Assembly: GCA_001247695.2 (NCBI GenBank)
Contig: LGRX02015553.1
Span: forward strand, 1-19,096
Length of the DNA: 19,096 nt
Reading direction: 5' to 3'
Source: Cymbomonas tetramitiformis
Lineage: Eukaryota; Chlorophyta; Pyramimonadophyceae; Pyramimonadales; Pyramimonadaceae
Numbering within the stretch: position 1 is the stretch's first letter; every line of letters starts with the position of its first letter. The notes beneath the pieces are model-generated. The model saw nothing but the letters and a program-made list of their open reading frames with translations, made no database searches and was not told the origin of the DNA. Shown here one piece after another: positions 16,915 to 19,096 of the stretch. Position numbers and translations under genes: made by a program.

Positions 16915-18211
16915 ATGGCTAGGCAAAGGCGTGGACTAGCTCGAAACGAGAACGCGGAAGGCACTCCATGCCCATGCGATCAATGCACACTCCGATTTTG
17001 CTACTCCAAAAAACAGATTAAGCGGCATTTGATCCTACATCCGCCCGTCGCACGCCTCTCCAATGACCGAGATCATGAAGAAAACGACTCTCTTGACGGT
17101 GCCGAAAGTGTGAATGATGACGGTGAGACGGATCCACCATCAGAGACGGACGAAGAGGAAGAACACGAGGATGACACATATCTTCATGACCATGCCGAAC
17201 GGATGCTCCGGAAGATCCGTGAAAACTTCTTCAGCCCGATTGAGTATGCATCGTCCGACTCGGTGAGTTCTAAATCCCGTCCAAGCCGTTGGAACCATTG
17301 TTTAACAATATCCAAGCCCCGTCCAAGCCTTTGGAACAACCTTGGATTCCCCCACGAAGAAGAGTCCAAGCATCGTCCAAGCCTTTGGAACACCTTTAGA
17401 GCCATCACTGTAAGCCAGATTCTTACATCGCATCTTATTAGTTCAGGATTGCTGGGTTGATGGGAGTGGATGCCCGCCGTATTCTAGGAGGAGGAAAGTG
17501 ATGCGCGCGAGCAACGTGAAAACGACCGAACAAGGGACCCGGAATTCATCATGGTAAGTTCAATACGCACAGATTGAATGCCTTCCGAAAACTGCACTAT
17601 ATCACTATTCCAAGTCATTGGAACGGTGCGTCCTTACGTGTGGAACCCCTCTGGACCAAAATCAATCAGATGCTGTGTGACTAAATTGCAGGAGGGAGAA
17701 AATGTGCATGACAAATCGACTACCCTTGCAAACCGCTTCATACTGGATCTACTTGAGGCCCACTCCAACCATAACTCGACCCAGGCGTACTTTGACACAA
17801 TCCTGGAAATTCTGCGACGTCGAGTATGCGGCTTGGAGGTCGACGATGAATCAATCTCGACCGATGACGAGGTAGCACTACCTCATACCTACCAAGCGTG
17901 CCTGCGGTTTTTCAAGGATTTCCTCATGAAGTACAACGAGATGGATGTGTGCCAGAAGTGCAATTTTCTTTTCAAAGATCTGCTTCCCGAAGAGGCACCG
18001 ACGTGTCCGAAATGCAACCACGGCCGGTTCAAGGAGCCATCAATGGTCGATGGCAAGTGGGAACCCGGAAGGGCCAAGTGCGTTTTCCGCTGGTGGCCGT
18101 GGACAAGGATACTGGAGGCCCTTTTCATGGATCCGGTGCAGGCACAGATGGCACGTTCATGGGAGAAAGTTGACTTGGATGAGCCGATCGTCAGAAGCAC
18201 TGGAATATTAG
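16915..18211 (+). CDS. Tnp2-type (CACTA/En-Spm) transposase, N-terminal exons
   Basis: Exons by eye are 16915-17262, 17488-17553 and 17692-18211, with in-phase GT...AG introns of 225 and 138 nt, and a donor GTGAGT at 18212. The start ATG is the first in frame after an AG-rich leader. Residues 19-42 hold a zinc-finger-like CPCxxC...H...H. An acidic stretch (SETDEEEEHEDD) follows. Exon 3 carries the Tnp2 signature: HTYQACLRFFKDFL, then CQKC-x14-CPKC (a zinc ribbon), then CVFRWWPWTRILEALFMDP, which matches the family's 'R-x-F/W-P-L/W-T-P/R-R-L-x-x-L-F' segment. Tnp2 proteins cut and join the ends of CACTA elements. The catalytic core lies beyond the window or after the intron at 18212. The introns carry the palindromic repeat motif, which is unusual for introns. 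Confidence 0.75.
17263..17487 (+). other. Transposase intron 1 carrying palindromic motifs
   Basis: This 225-nt intron contains CCGTCCAAGCCGTTGGAACC and two CGTCCAAGCCTTTGGAAC copies between 17278 and 17395. It is longer than most introns in the window, as if motif copies had been inserted or amplified. Confidence 0.6.
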
Positions 18212-18859
18212 GTGAGTAAACACTGTCAATTAGACTGCATGGATTGCCTATTCCGGGCGCCCGGATTCATGCCTCCACCCGGATGGAACATGCGTCCGGC
18301 CGTTTGGATATGTCACAACACCCATTTTGGTTGTCTTGGTATAGTCCAAACGTGTGGACCGGGCGTTCCGGCCGTTTAACGATGGAATCGTCGGAATGAG
18401 ACTGGAACCGGCGAATGAGACTCAAATGAGACAGGGTATTTTTTGCGGAATTTTGGTTCCAGGGGCCATATAGATGTGGTATCCATGATAAAAAACGAAC
18501 TTTGTTAAGAAATTTTGATTTTACAGCCGAAAAACAGCCAAAAACACTCCACGAAGGCTGAAAAGTTGGGATATCTGAATTTTGTTTAAAAGACAAGATT
18601 ATTGCGATACTCACATATTTTGAAGTTGAAAATATGATATAATAACAAGGTAAGTTGAAAATTTATGAAAAGACCATGCATACCCCTTGTTTAGAATGTT
18701 TATTGGGGTATTTTTGTGTCACGTGAAGCCGCGACACACTGAAAATAAGTGAAAATTGACTATAACACGGGATAACGGTGTTGTAGGCTCAAACTTATCT
18801 TAATAAAGAATGTTCAAAACAGAAGACATAAAAAAACTTCATAGGGCAATGCTCCACAG
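18212..18859 (+). other. Probable long intron or spacer with palindrome
   Basis: This stretch starts with the GTGAGT donor of transposase exon 3 and holds TCCGGGCGCCCGGA at 18252-18265. The rest is AT-rich with no clear coding frame. An acceptor CTCCACAG at 18852-18859 may end it. Confidence 0.4.
18252..18265. repeat. TCCGGGCGCCCGGA palindrome, copy 3
   Basis: Identical to 16704-16717 and 16835-16848. Together the copies flank the visible transposase exons. Confidence 0.9.
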
Positions 18860-19096
18860 CTGCGGGATGGCTCATTTTTGTTCAATGCGACCGCCGCAGC
18901 GCGCAAGGAACATCAGGAAAAGGGGCGTCGCGGTCAGCGTTCAAATGCAGGAAGCGCGAGACCGGTTTCCGACGACAACGGAGGTGAAGGTCGAGGCAAG
19001 GGACGTGGGGGGAGAACAACTGGCCCCGACGGTCAAGCTGCAGTTGCTGAAGCAGGTGCAGGGAAAGGTCGAGGCAAGGGACGTGGGGGGAGAACA
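18860..19096 (+). CDS. Gly/Arg-rich exon running off the window (partial)
   Basis: The frame is open from the acceptor CTCCACAG to the last base. It reads LRDGSFLFNATAAARKEHQ, a basic stretch, then two copies of GRGKGRGGRT encoded by a 32-bp exact repeat at 18987-19018 and 19065-19096 (period 78 bp, 26 codons). RG-rich repeats bind RNA or DNA. Its phase does not match the end of transposase exon 3, so another exon lies between, or this is a different gene. There is no ATG in frame. Confidence 0.4.
   Translation, partial: MRDGSFLFNATAAARKEHQEKGRRGQRSNAGSARPVSDDNGGEGRGKGRGGRTTGPDGQAAVAEAGAGKGRGKGRGGRT

Larger units (their letters stand above)
13788..19096 (+). mobile_element. Candidate CACTA/Tnp2-type transposon (ends not found)
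   Basis: The 5' part of a Tnp2-type transposase gene (16915-18211) lies downstream of the palindrome array at 13788-14725. The same TCCAAG/CTTGGA motif recurs at 16321-16660 and inside two transposase introns. Terminal inverted repeats and a target duplication were not identified, and the right end is outside the window. The limits given are those of the motif, not of a proven element. Confidence 0.4.

Overview
The window looks like eukaryotic nuclear DNA, most probably from a fungus and perhaps a mushroom-forming basidiomycete. The reasons are many short spliceosomal introns (about 50-130 nt, GT...AG), pyrimidine-rich leaders ahead of start codons, a MYND-finger protein, and a Tnp2-type (CACTA/En-Spm) transposase. 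The taxon is inferred; nothing here fixes the species. No rRNA, tRNA or CRISPR array was recognised.

Layout. (1) 1-207: end of an open frame made of a 48-bp minisatellite. 281-622: a small proline- and Arg/Gly-rich ORF. (2) 1015-7807: the most striking gene, with about 14 exons and about 1,850 codons. After a low-complexity middle it carries a ParB/sulfiredoxin-like domain. A bacterial-type beta-class amino-DNA-methyltransferase domain follows (degenerate motif IV, then HQKP, then DACCGSGTT), and the protein ends in a Lys/Ala-rich basic tail. Two single-base frame breaks interrupt the 3' part. One exon-intron unit is triplicated and a 200-bp coding segment is duplicated. (3) 8199-12010: small genes. 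These are a stand-alone MYND protein, two paralogous Cys-rich mini-proteins (one with a one-base break), and two divergent CxxC...CxC proteins. The last two sit in tandem cassettes whose 226-bp upstream regions are almost identical. (4) 12625-13551, minus strand: a GC-rich open frame with a Cys cluster and no ATG start. (5) 13788-19096: a mobile-element-like region. It holds a dense array of TTCCAAG/CTTGGAA palindromes, a 39-bp-armed inverted repeat, a decamer array, a 114-bp direct repeat and TCCGGGCGCCCGGA palindromes. The spliced 5' part of the Tnp2-type gene (16915-18211) follows, and its introns contain the same palindrome motif. A Gly/Arg-rich open exon runs off the window end.

How the parts may fit. 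The ParB-methyltransferase gene combines two domains that are often found together in bacterial and phage proteins, here inside an intron-rich gene. It is the best candidate for an undescribed system, possibly a domesticated or mobile DNA-modification gene. The Tnp2 region looks like a CACTA-type element with subterminal repeat arrays, but no terminal inverted repeats or target-site duplication could be fixed. All exon models are by eye from splice signals and reading phase.
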